Of a stretch of DNA of 64,000 bases, positions 47,714-55,577 are shown piece after piece. The position numbers and the translations under genes are program-made. Each line of letters starts with the position of its first letter. The first letter of the stretch is position 1. The notes under the pieces were generated by a model. The model did not search any database, was not told the origin of the DNA, and saw nothing but the letters and a program-made list of their open reading frames with translations. The DNA comes from Yoonia sp. BS5-3 (GTDB taxonomy: Bacteria > Pseudomonadota > Alphaproteobacteria > Rhodobacterales > Rhodobacteraceae): contig NZ_CP150951.2 of assembly GCF_038069655.2 (NCBI RefSeq), positions 3,622,001-3,686,000 on the forward strand, read 5' to 3'.

Positions 47714-47907
47714 ACCTTTGGCGTGAAACGTCAGATATGTTTGACCTTTACGTCACAGCATCGCCCCATACCAGCAAAGCCGACATTGGCCTGGGATGCG
47801 GCGAATGACTGGAAAGAGCCCAGACTTACTGATGCTGCGCGTCGACTGAACGACTGGATATGGAATTGCAGGTTGGAATGCCGATCCAGTTCCATCATAT
47901 TTTGACC
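47714..47907. other. Non-coding, degenerate-looking spacer after pyrG
   Basis: 194 bases with lower GC than the neighbours and no credible gene. It contains GACATTGGCCTGGGATGCGG and CGAATGACTGGAAAGAGCCC. From memory, this kind of tract recurs as intergenic filler in roseobacters and may be a relic. Confidence 0.4.
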
Positions 47908-48363
47908 ATGAAAGTTCAAATTGCTTTGGCCGAAATACACGACTTGCCTGCGTGGAGCACACTTGCTTCAGAGGTCGTGCCGTTGTTCGGCCCAATGCCA
48001 GAATTCGAAACTATCCTCGAACGAAAGATCGAAGAGAACCGTGCATACTGCGCCAAAATCAAAGGGAACGGTCTGAAATTCGCTGGAGGCATTTTACTGG
48101 GTGGAGCGGGCAAGAAACACTGGATTAGGTGGCTCGCTGTATCCGCCGAATTTCGCCAGTTTGGCATTGGTAGATTGCTTGTTGCAGCGGCGATGGAGAA
48201 CACTCCGCAAGGGTCTGATCTTCTTGTTGATACATTTGCGGCAGGTAGCTCAGGAGGCGAAGCAGCCCGGCAACTTTACAAAAGCTACGGCTTTGAACCG
48301 ATTGGTTTTGTGGAAGTCGAAGGCATGCACCGTGAACGTTTCCGGCGATCTGCAACAAGCTGA
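47908..48363 (+). CDS. GNAT family N-acetyltransferase
   Basis: 151 residues from ATG 47908 (MKVQIALAEIHDLPAWSTLA); ATG 47860 is possible but no RBS is evident for either. GNAT features: WIRWLAVSAEFRQFGIGRLL with the acetyl-CoA loop (R-x-F-G-I-G), a beta strand LLVDTFAAGSSGGEAARQLY and YKSYGFEPIGF. Codon choice and base composition look less GC-rich than the flanking housekeeping genes, so acquisition is possible. The substrate is unknown. Confidence 0.75.
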   Translation: MKVQIALAEIHDLPAWSTLASEVVPLFGPMPEFETILERKIEENRAYCAKIKGNGLKFAGGILLGGAGKKHWIRWLAVSAEFRQFGIGRLLVAAAMENTPQGSDLLVDTFAAGSSGGEAARQLYKSYGFEPIGFVEVEGMHRERFRRSATS

Positions 48364-48477
48364 ACAATCCGAAAACAGTCCTTGGCGCAACCGCAGCTAA
48401 ATGGTGCTTTGTCCCGAATCTCGAAAGTATGAGCCACCACGATGAATGACCGGTCTGGGTCGGTTTTGCATGACGCG

Positions 48478-48513
48478 CGCCATTGGTCGGTTTCAGGAAA
48501 ACGACCAATGGCG
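48478..48513. repeat. Inverted repeat upstream of the pentapeptide-repeat gene
   Basis: Arms CGCCATTGGTCG (48478-48489) and CGACCAATGGCG (48502-48513) match perfectly around a 12-base loop. There is no U-run on either side. It lies in a 268-bp spacer otherwise without recognisable features. Confidence 0.55.
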
Positions 48514-48631
48514 TCAAAGATACCAAGTGTTCCAGATTTGGCCGCACCGGGTTGAGGATTTCGCGAAAAGGCACCATCTTGATATGGTCGCGGGACAGCC
48601 GCCAAGGCGGCAAGCAGCGTAGGAGATCATC

Positions 48632-48928
48632 ATGAAGCTACATCGCGTAACGGAACAATTGGATGCGGACGATGCCAATCTATCCGCCTCGGCGTTTAAC
48701 AATGTCAATCTTTCGGCAAGCAGCTACAATCAAATCGAATTCTCAGGCGCACGCTTCAATGACAGCAACATGACCGGGTGGCAGGTCAATGATGTGAACC
48801 TGTCCGCCGCGCGCATTGAGAATGCGAACTTGTCGGGTGTGGAAATCTCAAACTGCCGATTGACCGGGGCCACGATCGACGGGATCGCCATCGACGCTTT
48901 GCTTGAAGCCTACAGAAAACAGGCCTGA
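48632..48928 (+). CDS. Short pentapeptide-repeat protein
   Basis: 98 residues. After MKLHRVTEQLDADDA, repeats of the A(N/D)LSx / xxFxx type run through NLSASAFNNVNLSASSYNQI, FSGARFNDSNM, NLSAARIENANLSGVEISNC and RLTGATIDGIAIDALLEAYR. The right-handed beta-helix would have about 14 repeats. Function unknown; pentapeptide proteins are often DNA mimics or scaffolds. GGAG occurs upstream (GTAGGAGATCATC). It stands near the accessory GNAT gene. Confidence 0.85.
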   Translation: MKLHRVTEQLDADDANLSASAFNNVNLSASSYNQIEFSGARFNDSNMTGWQVNDVNLSAARIENANLSGVEISNCRLTGATIDGIAIDALLEAYRKQA

Positions 48929-48937
48929 CGCATATAG

Positions 48938-49534
48938 CTATGGCGTCTTTGGCGTGTTGATCTCGCTCACGGCCCGATAGGCGGCGGCGCGCACTTCTTC
49001 GGCCAGATCAGAGTCCGGGATCGAACGGGCCAGCACCATGCCCCCCACACAAAGCGCAGTCATGGTCAGCGCCCGATGTCGCTGCGCGGCCGGATCACCG
49101 TCTTGTGTGGATTCAAATAGCCAGACCATCGCCGTCAGAATTTCCTGATAGGCGCGCTGCACATCCGGCGCTTGCCGCGCCACATCCGATGGCAATGCGA
49201 TCAACGGGCATTGATCTTCAAGCGCGCCAAGGTGCTTTGTAGACAGGTAACTATCCAGCATCTGCTGCGCCATTTCCGGCGACAGGTTGCGCGTGTCGAT
49301 CCCCGCATCGCTGCGCCATTCAGCCCCCTTATTCATCAAGAAGCTCTGGACGGCTGCCGCATAAAGCGCCTCTTTATTCTTGAAATGGCGGTAAAACCCG
49401 CCCCGGGTCAGGCCCGCCTTTTCCATGACCATATCGATAGTCACCTTTTCAAACCCATGTTTGTTAAACAAAACCCGGGCCGCTTCGGTGATACGGGCCT
49501 TTGATTTTATGGCGTGATCTGGGCTGTAGGGCAT
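48938..49534 (-). CDS. TetR/AcrR family transcriptional regulator
   Basis: 198 residues. The HTH occupies residues about 10-58 (ARITEAARVLFNKHGFEKVT, MEKAGLTRGGFYRHFKNKEAL) and matches the NemR/AcrR-like group; the rest is a helical ligand domain. It is divergent from the MAPEG gene with a perfect long palindrome between them, so autorepression and control of that gene are likely. The ligand is probably an electrophile or lipophilic compound. Confidence 0.9.
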   Translation of the reverse strand: MPYSPDHAIKSKARITEAARVLFNKHGFEKVTIDMVMEKAGLTRGGFYRHFKNKEALYAAAVQSFLMNKGAEWRSDAGIDTRNLSPEMAQQMLDSYLSTKHLGALEDQCPLIALPSDVARQAPDVQRAYQEILTAMVWLFESTQDGDPAAQRHRALTMTALCVGGMVLARSIPDSDLAEEVRAAAYRAVSEINTPKTP

Positions 49535-49572
49535 TGGTCCATCCTGTTCTTTGCTCCCTTATCCCACAAAAT

Positions 49573-49598
49573 CAAAAGATGTTCTTGAACATCTTTTG
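49573..49598. promoter_or_regulatory. Perfect palindrome, candidate TetR operator
   Basis: Arms CAAAAGATGTTC and GAACATCTTTTG around a TT centre, 12 bp each. It is 38 bp upstream of the tetR start and 50 bp upstream of the MAPEG start. Confidence 0.8.
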
Positions 49599-49612
49599 GC
49601 CTGGAAAATACT
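49585..49612 (+). promoter_or_regulatory. Candidate promoter of the MAPEG gene
   Basis: TTGAAC (49585-49590) and AATACT (49607-49612) are 16 bp apart; the -35 hexamer lies in the operator palindrome, so repressor binding would block it. Confidence 0.5.
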
Positions 49613-49647
49613 GGCGCCACATCAACAAACGAAGAAAGTTTCATGCC

Positions 49648-50067
49648 ATGGATTTTACGGTCACCTACACGCTTGCCATTCTGCTTGCCGCGCTCGCTGT
49701 GCCGCTCTCAATCAATGTGACGCTGCAACGCATCCGCGTCGGCAAAGAAATGGGTGAGCTGACGGCAGCTGCCTTCGGCCCCCATCCCGACCCCCGTTTA
49801 ACCGCAGCGATGCGGGCGCATGGCAACCTGATGGAATATGCGCCCTTTGCCCTGGTCCTGATTGGACTTGCCGAGTTTGCGGGCGCGCAAGGAACCTGGA
49901 TCTGGACCATTGCACTGGCCTTTGCGGGCGGACGCTGGCTGCATGCCTTTGCGATGCTGACAAACCCCTACCCCCCGATGCTGCGCGGGGTCGCGATGTT
50001 GACGACCTACCTGTCTATGCTGGCCCCAGCCATTTTTCTGGCTTTTACGCTGACCCGCGCCGGCTAA
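49648..50067 (+). CDS. MAPEG family membrane protein
   Basis: 139 residues from ATG 49648. Four helices; the MAPEG signature region RIRVGKEMGELTAAAFGPHP...RAHGNLMEYAPFALVLIGLAE matches bacterial microsomal-GST-like proteins (MAPEG, conserved E-x-x-P/N-x-x-E). It probably conjugates or reduces lipophilic electrophiles with glutathione, which fits control by the adjacent TetR. The stop overlaps the convergent mipA-like gene by four bases. Confidence 0.9.
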   Translation: MDFTVTYTLAILLAALAVPLSINVTLQRIRVGKEMGELTAAAFGPHPDPRLTAAMRAHGNLMEYAPFALVLIGLAEFAGAQGTWIWTIALAFAGGRWLHAFAMLTNPYPPMLRGVAMLTTYLSMLAPAIFLAFTLTRAG

Positions 50068-50810
50068 AAACCAAGGCTGAACCGGCGCGTTACGACAAGG
50101 CTGGCGCCGATCTGATCGGCTGATTGCGTGATTGGGCTGTCGGCCGCGTCGTTTTGCAGCTGTTCATAGCTGATTGCACCCTCTAGCCCCCAAACATCGT
50201 TGATTTGATAGCGGGCGCCCGCCTCAATACCGGCGCTGACAATGCCTGCGCCTGCCTCAAACGCGTCAAAACTGCTGGCCGCGCTCTCAGCCGCGCTGAC
50301 CCCGTAATAGGTCTGCGCGTAATCCTCGCTGCCCCAAAGAACCCGGGGGCCGATGCTCAGTTCCCATTGCGCGGCGGGCCGGTACAACAGATCGCCGCCA
50401 AATTCGGCGATCTGTGCCTCATGGCCCGTCACGCCATGGCGCAGCTTGGCGAAAACCTCGTAATCGGGTGTTGTAAAGCTGACGCCGCCGCCCAGCTCAA
50501 GCGACAGATCGATATCCTCAAGCCCGGACAATTCATCGTGATCATCCGCGCTACGCGCGCCCACGATCCCAAAAGAGGGCCGAAAACGCAGCCCCTGCGG
50601 CGTTCCCGGTTGGCGGCTGATGGGTCCAAATTCCAACGCGTGCAGCGAAAAACGGAATTTCGGCGCGCCTTCATAGGTCTCAGATCCGCTATAGGCCGGA
50701 CGCGATTGCGGCCCGACACCAAAGGTAAAACTGATCCCCGGGGATGTTGGGGCATCTTGCGCCGCAGCGAATGTCGGCAGGCAAAGGCAGGCAAGAATGA
50801 TCGGGCGCAT
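50064..50810 (-). CDS. MipA/OmpV family outer-membrane protein
   Basis: 248 residues from ATG 50810 (signal peptide MRPIILACLCLPTFAAA); a frame to 50882 adds a non-signal stretch. GISFTFGVGPQSRPAYSGSE and DIDLSLELGGGVSFTTPDY, RVLWGSEDYAQTYYGVSAAE and the terminal VVTRRFSLGF (C-terminal Phe) are typical of MipA/OmpV barrels. MipA scaffolds MltA and PBP1b in E. coli, but many homologues serve other roles; OmpV-like proteins respond to osmotic stress. Confidence 0.85.
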   Translation of the reverse strand: MRPIILACLCLPTFAAAQDAPTSPGISFTFGVGPQSRPAYSGSETYEGAPKFRFSLHALEFGPISRQPGTPQGLRFRPSFGIVGARSADDHDELSGLEDIDLSLELGGGVSFTTPDYEVFAKLRHGVTGHEAQIAEFGGDLLYRPAAQWELSIGPRVLWGSEDYAQTYYGVSAAESAASSFDAFEAGAGIVSAGIEAGARYQINDVWGLEGAISYEQLQNDAADSPITQSADQIGASLVVTRRFSLGF

Positions 50811-50928
50811 GGGCAAAGCTTTCTGATGTCCCCAAAGACTTAACATGCAAGCCGCATTTAGCAATGACACCCTTGGCACCATCGCAGCAAGGCGCTACCC
50901 CTGCGCAACAGTTTCGAAAGGCTATGGC

Positions 50929-51720
50929 ATGCTGTCCTATCAACACGGCTATCACGCTGGAAATCTGGCAGATGTGCATAAACACAGCCTTCTGGCCTGG
51001 GCGATTGCCTATATGACGCGCAAAGACAAACCCCTGAGCTATCTGGAAACCCATGCCGGGCGCGGGCTTTATGATCTGACCGATGCGGCAGCTGTCAAAA
51101 CCGGTGAGGCCGCCAAAGGCATCGCCGTCGCCGCCGACTGGTTTGCCGCAGATCACCCCTATGCCCAGGCCTTGCAAGCCACGCGCCAGCAGCATGGGGG
51201 CGATGCCTATCCCGGCTCACCGCTGGTGGCCGCCGCCCTGTTGCGCCCGATGGATAATATCCACCTCAGCGAGCTGCACCCGCAGGAATTTGCCGCGCTC
51301 AAGGCAACTATGGCGCCCCATGGCGGGGTGATGAAACAGCGCGATGGATGGGACATGGCGCTATCCGTCTGCCCGCCTGATCCGCGGCGGGGGCTCATGC
51401 TGATGGATCCCTCATTTGAGGTGAAGTCAGATTATCAAACCATTCCCAAAACTATTGCCCAGTTGCACCGCAAATGGGGTGTCGGGGTCTTGATGCTCTG
51501 GTATCCGATCCTGACCGATGCGCCCCATAAGCCCATGATCAGGGCCTTAAAGCAGGCCATCCCCGATGGGTTGGTGCATGAGGTATCCTTCCCCCCTGCC
51601 CGGCCCGGGCACCGGATGATTGGATCGGGGCTTTTTGTGGTCAATCCGCCCTATGGCTTCGCTGATGAGGCAGCACGGATATCCCGGCTCTTTCAAGACA
51701 ACCGATCTGCGCTTATGTAG
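50929..51720 (+). CDS. rlmJ: 23S rRNA (adenine(2030)-N6)-methyltransferase
   Basis: 263 residues from ATG 50929 (GAAAGG seven bases upstream). The start MLSYQHGYHAGNLADVHKHS is the RlmJ signature, SYLETHAGRGLYDL is the SAM motif and MLMDPSFEVKSDY holds the catalytic DPPY-like loop (here DPSF). It methylates A2030 of 23S rRNA. The longer frame from 50845 overlaps the divergent gene. Confidence 0.93.
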   Translation: MLSYQHGYHAGNLADVHKHSLLAWAIAYMTRKDKPLSYLETHAGRGLYDLTDAAAVKTGEAAKGIAVAADWFAADHPYAQALQATRQQHGGDAYPGSPLVAAALLRPMDNIHLSELHPQEFAALKATMAPHGGVMKQRDGWDMALSVCPPDPRRGLMLMDPSFEVKSDYQTIPKTIAQLHRKWGVGVLMLWYPILTDAPHKPMIRALKQAIPDGLVHEVSFPPARPGHRMIGSGLFVVNPPYGFADEAARISRLFQDNRSALM

Positions 51721-51725
51721 GGCTC

Positions 51726-52163
51726 ATGTTAAGTGATCTGATCCGGCGGTTGACCGCCCCCGAACCCCAAAGACTTCCCGAACCGGATGCGCGCATCGCA
51801 TTGGCGGCCTTGCTGGTCCGCCTTGCCCGCTCTGACGGGGATTATGCCGATATCGAAATCGACCAAATCGACCAATCGCTGATGGCCCGCTACAATATGG
51901 ATGCGGATGAGGCCGCTGGTTTGCGCGCGCAAGCCGAGGCGCTTGAGGCCGAAGCCCCTGACACTGTCCGCTTTACGCGGGCGATCAAGGATGCCGTCGA
52001 CTACGAAGACCGCGTTGCTGTGATTGCAGCCATGTGGCGCGTCGTGCTGGCGGACGGGGTGCGCGATGATGAGGAAAACAGCCTGATGCGGATGACCGCA
52101 TCGCTTTTGGGCGTTTCAGATCAGGATAGCAACGCAGCCCGGCTGCGTGTCAGTAAGGGATGA
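51726..52163 (+). CDS. TerB-like domain protein
   Basis: 145 residues, all-helical with the TerB pattern: RIALAALLVRLARSDGDYAD (acidic metal-binding Asp cluster) and IAAMWRVVLADGVRDDEENSL. Family members bind calcium or divalent ions; tellurite resistance is not shown for most. It starts five bases after rlmJ and overlaps the PhnD-like gene by four bases (ATGA), so all three form one transcript. Confidence 0.85.
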   Translation: MLSDLIRRLTAPEPQRLPEPDARIALAALLVRLARSDGDYADIEIDQIDQSLMARYNMDADEAAGLRAQAEALEAEAPDTVRFTRAIKDAVDYEDRVAVIAAMWRVVLADGVRDDEENSLMRMTASLLGVSDQDSNAARLRVSKG

Positions 52164-52912
52164 TCGCCAGCCTGCCCATGTACGCATCGCCCCATACGGC
52201 AGATGCGGATGGGCGGCTCTGGGCAGGTATCCGCGATAGGCTGCGCAGCGCCGGTATCGCGGCGCCAGACCATCTGACGCTGCTGCCCGGTGAATTGATC
52301 CCCCATTGGTGCGATCCCGCACTTGTCCTGTCGCAAACCTGCGGGCTGCCGCTGCGGGCGGTGCTTTGGGACAAGGTGCAAATCCTTGGCACCCCAGATT
52401 ACGGGATCGCAGGCTGCCCGCCCGGTCATTATTGCAGCGTCGTCATTGCCCGCGCCGATGACACGCGCACCCGGCTTTCGACCTTTGCCAAAGCGCGCTT
52501 TGCCTATAACGAACCGCTTTCACAGTCAGGCTGGGCGGCGCTGGCGCTTGAGGCCCCGCATGTGCTTAGCGGCCCGTTGATCCGCACTGGCAGCCACCGG
52601 GCCTCAATGATGGCCGTCCGCGCGGGCGAGGCTGATTTCGCCGCCATTGATGCGGTGACATGGCGTATGATCGAAAACGCAGGCGAGGGTGAAGGGTGCC
52701 AGATCGTGCATCGCACCCGGCCCAACCCCGGCCTGCCCTTTATTACCGCAAAGGGGCAGGATGCCGCGGCGATTGCCGGCGCCTTGCGCGCGGCGATTGC
52801 AGCCATGCCCGATCCCGACCGGGCCGTGCTGGGGATCAAGGGCATCAGCGACATCCCGCGTGCCGCCTATGATCACCCCATTCCGCCCACGCCGGACAGT
52901 TTCAGGCGTTAA
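52160..52912 (+). CDS. PhnD-like (phosphate/phosphonate-binding fold) protein without signal peptide
   Basis: 250 residues. It follows the PF12974-like periplasmic-binding fold: MIASLPMYASPHTADADGRL, LSQTCGLPLRAVLWDKVQIL, SGPLIRTGSHRASMMAVRAG and AAIDAVTWRMIE. Periplasmic PhnD proteins carry a signal sequence; this one starts directly with the first beta strand and so should be cytoplasmic unless export is unconventional. It is co-translated with the TerB-like gene. The ligand could be a phosphonate or another small anion. Confidence 0.75.
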   Translation: MIASLPMYASPHTADADGRLWAGIRDRLRSAGIAAPDHLTLLPGELIPHWCDPALVLSQTCGLPLRAVLWDKVQILGTPDYGIAGCPPGHYCSVVIARADDTRTRLSTFAKARFAYNEPLSQSGWAALALEAPHVLSGPLIRTGSHRASMMAVRAGEADFAAIDAVTWRMIENAGEGEGCQIVHRTRPNPGLPFITAKGQDAAAIAGALRAAIAAMPDPDRAVLGIKGISDIPRAAYDHPIPPTPDSFRR

Positions 52913-52999
52913 CGCAGGCCAACAAACACGATCAGCCGTTGCAAATGGCGCCAAACTAGGTCCTATTGGCCTGCAGAACAACAAAAGCGGCCCCAAGAC

Positions 53000-53773
53000 G
53001 TGTCAGCCACCCAACCTGTTATTGAAATACGCAATCTGCACAAAGCCTATGGTGATCTTGAAGTTATCAAAGGCGTCGACATCACTGCACCTGCGGGCCA
53101 TGTGATCTCAATGATCGGCTCATCTGGGTCCGGCAAATCCACCATCCTGCGCTGCGCCAATCTGCTTGAGGACAGCCAGGAAGGTGATGTGCTGTTCTGC
53201 GGCGAGGCAGTCACCTGGAAGGGTCACGGCGCCAGCAGGCAACCTGGTGATCATGCGCAAGTCACCCGAATTCGGACAAACCTGTCTATGGTTTTCCAGC
53301 AATTCAACCTTTGGGCACATATGACCATCCTGCAAAATGTGATGGAGGCGCCGGTCACCGTGTTGAAACGCGACCGGGACGAGGTTGAAGCAACTGCACG
53401 GACATATCTGGCCAAGGTCGGCATTGGCGATAAATGCGATATGTACCCCGCACAACTTTCAGGCGGTCAGCAGCAACGGGCCGCCATTGCGCGCGCGCTT
53501 TGCATGGAACCCAAGGCGCTGTTATTTGACGAACCGACCAGCGCGCTCGACCCCGAATTGGAACAAGAGGTGGTCAAAGTGATCAAAGACCTCGCGACCG
53601 AGGGGCGCACAATGATCATCGTGACCCATGATATGCGACTGGCAGCTGATGTCAGCGATCATGTTGTCTTTCTGCACCAAGGAAAAATCGCCGAGCAAGG
53701 CCCCCCGGCCGAACTGTTCGGCAACCCCAAAACCGAACGCCTGCGCGGTTTTTTGTCCGCGACACAAAGCTAG
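53000..53773 (+). CDS. Amino-acid ABC transporter ATP-binding protein (HisP/GlnQ-like)
   Basis: 257 residues from GTG 53000. Walker A GSSGSGKSTIL, Q-loop MVFQQFNLWAHMTILQNVME, signature [17 protein letters not shown], Walker B ALLFDEPTSALDPEL and H-loop IVTHDMRLAADVSDH. It has the polar amino-acid uptake subfamily layout with no TOBE extension. First gene of the transporter and gamma-glutamylation operon. Confidence 0.93.
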   Translation: MSATQPVIEIRNLHKAYGDLEVIKGVDITAPAGHVISMIGSSGSGKSTILRCANLLEDSQEGDVLFCGEAVTWKGHGASRQPGDHAQVTRIRTNLSMVFQQFNLWAHMTILQNVMEAPVTVLKRDRDEVEATARTYLAKVGIGDKCDMYPAQLSGGQQQRAAIARALCMEPKALLFDEPTSALDPELEQEVVKVIKDLATEGRTMIIVTHDMRLAADVSDHVVFLHQGKIAEQGPPAELFGNPKTERLRGFLSATQS

Positions 53774-53894
53774 GATGCGCAATGCCATGCGCCGAGCCCT
53801 TCAATTTGCATCATCGGACTGGAGCCGGGCGCCAATTCGCCCTATCTGGCCCATTACCAACGAAAACAAAGTCTCAACATCCGGGAGAATACAA

Positions 53895-54620
53895 ATGAAA
53901 AACCTGATCCTCAGCACTGCTGCCCTAGCCCTTCTGGGCAATATGGCGATGGCCGATGCACATGCCACTGTCCGTCTGGGCACCGAAGGCGCTTACCCTC
54001 CATATAACTTTATCAACGACGCAGGCGATGTTGATGGGTTCGAACGCGAGCTGGGCGATGAGCTTTGCCTGCGCGCTGAGCTGACCTGTGAATGGGTGAC
54101 CAATGAATGGGACAGCATCATTCCGAACCTGGTTTCAGGCAATTACGATGCGATCATCGCCGGTATGTCCATCACCGAAGAACGCATGGAAGTCATCGAC
54201 TTCTCTGAGCAATACACATTGCCTGATCCATCCTCTTATCTGGCAATGACCGAAATCGATCCGGCCTCCAGCGTGATCGCAGCCCAGACCGGCACCATCC
54301 AGGCCAGCTATGTTGCGAGCCTTGAAGGCGCAACGCTGCTGGAATTTGCAACACCAGACGAAACTATTGCTGCTGTGAAAAACGGCGAAGCGGATGCGGT
54401 TCTGGCCGATAACGCCTTTCTGGTGCCTTTTGCAGATGCAGATCCAGAGCTTAGCTTCGTTGGCGACAATGTCTTGATCGGCGGCGGGATCGGCATGGGC
54501 TTCCGCCAGTCAGACACCGAACTGCGCGATAAGTTCTCGGCTGCGATCGCCTCAATGAAAGAAGACGGTACGCTGAATGCTCTGATTACAAAATGGCTGC
54601 CTGGCAGCGAAACATTCTGA
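53895..54620 (+). CDS. Polar amino-acid ABC transporter substrate-binding protein
   Basis: 241 residues from ATG 53895 (GGGAG upstream). Signal peptide MKNLILSTAALALLGNMAMADA, then TVRLGTEGAYPPYNFINDAG, the classic start of the family 3 solute-binding fold, with IIAGMSITEERMEVIDFSEQ and the C-terminal GFRQSDTELRDKFSAAI. The longer frame from 53628 is out of the operon logic. Ligand probably a basic or amide amino acid; the FAD oxidase and ligase downstream hint at an amine. Confidence 0.92.
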   Translation: MKNLILSTAALALLGNMAMADAHATVRLGTEGAYPPYNFINDAGDVDGFERELGDELCLRAELTCEWVTNEWDSIIPNLVSGNYDAIIAGMSITEERMEVIDFSEQYTLPDPSSYLAMTEIDPASSVIAAQTGTIQASYVASLEGATLLEFATPDETIAAVKNGEADAVLADNAFLVPFADADPELSFVGDNVLIGGGIGMGFRQSDTELRDKFSAAIASMKEDGTLNALITKWLPGSETF

Positions 54621-54627
54621 TACAGAA

Positions 54628-54656
54628 CGCGCCCCGGCCAAAGCTGCCGGGGCGCG
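54628..54656 (+). terminator. Hairpin between the binding-protein and permease genes
   Basis: Perfect 11-bp arms CGCGCCCCGGC and GCCGGGGCGCG with a seven-base loop, seven bases after the stop. There is no immediate U-run, so it is better read as an attenuator or mRNA-protecting hairpin than a full terminator. Confidence 0.6.
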
Positions 54657-54770
54657 ACCAAACGCCTTTTTCGACCCAGCATAGGCCCGACCATTTTTAA
54701 CTATTGCTCCGATCCTGCCAGCCTCGAAGGGCTTACCTGGCTCAGTTGCTACCTGACCACCGGCAAGCAT

Positions 54771-55577
54771 ATGTCGATCTATTGGGCAGTCGGCACAGTG
54801 CTGCTGCTCTTGGCGATCACGGCCCCTGCGGCCCTGGCATTTGGTTTTGGCGGGGCCACCGCGGCCCGTAGCCCGATCGCGCCGCTGCGCTGGATTGGCA
54901 AAGCCTATATTGCCATCGTGCGCGGCATTCCCGATATCGCTTTTTTCCTGTTTTTCGTGATCGCACTGGACCAAGTTTTTGAATATCTGCGGCACCAGAT
55001 CAAATGCCCCGATTGGGACGCCCCTATCCGACAAGGAAACGATTTTGTGGTCTGCGCCGCTGCGAAACTCCCGCTTGGGACGGCCGATCAATGGGTGCAT
55101 GAAGTCTATGGTTTCCTACTGGCCGTTTTGACTTTTGCCATCGTTTTTGGGGCCTTTGCAGCCAATGTTCTCTTCGGCGCGATGCAGGCCGTCCCACGCG
55201 CGCAAATCGAAACAGCCGAAGCCTATGGGATGAACCGGCGCCAGACATTCTGGCGGGTGATTGTCCCACAAATGTGGGTCTTTGCGCTGCCTGGCCTATC
55301 AAACCTCTGGATGGTGCTGATCAAGGCAACACCGCTGCTGTTTTTGCTCGGGGTCGAAGACATCGTCTATTGGGCGCGCGAACTGGGCGGGGCGAAAACC
55401 CCGCAATTCACGGACTACCCCCATGGCGATTGGCGCATGTGGTATTTCGCAGCGCTTTTGGTGTTTTATCTTGGCCTGACAAAACTGTCCGAAACGATCC
55501 TGTCGCGCACCATGTCCCGGCTGACACGTGGCCAGGCGACCGCAGGCGGCGAAGCCCAAAGAAAGGCCGCGTTGTGA
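54771..55577 (+). CDS. Polar amino-acid ABC transporter permease 1 (start uncertain, true N-terminus probably upstream)
   Basis: 268 residues counted from ATG 54771 (MSIYWAVGTVLLLLAI). The frame upstream is open back to the binding-protein stop and reads NYCSDPASLEGLTWLSCYLT just before the ATG, which looks like genuine protein, but it contains no ATG, GTG or TTG; ATT 54693 or ATA 54681 would be needed. The His/Glu/Gln/Arg/opine permease signature is the EAA loop ETAEAYGMNRRQTFWRVIVP. About five helices; heterodimer partner of the next permease, overlapping it by four bases (GTGA). Confidence 0.8.
   Translation: MSIYWAVGTVLLLLAITAPAALAFGFGGATAARSPIAPLRWIGKAYIAIVRGIPDIAFFLFFVIALDQVFEYLRHQIKCPDWDAPIRQGNDFVVCAAAKLPLGTADQWVHEVYGFLLAVLTFAIVFGAFAANVLFGAMQAVPRAQIETAEAYGMNRRQTFWRVIVPQMWVFALPGLSNLWMVLIKATPLLFLLGVEDIVYWARELGGAKTPQFTDYPHGDWRMWYFAALLVFYLGLTKLSETILSRTMSRLTRGQATAGGEAQRKAAL

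Noticed and set aside
47723..47905. 60-codon plus-strand frame after pyrG
   Set aside because: It lies in the degenerate spacer; resembles spurious short proteins predicted from such tracts.
51726..52163. Tellurite resistance function for the TerB-like gene
   Set aside because: No terC, terD or terZ partner is present, so only the domain, not the phenotype, is supported.
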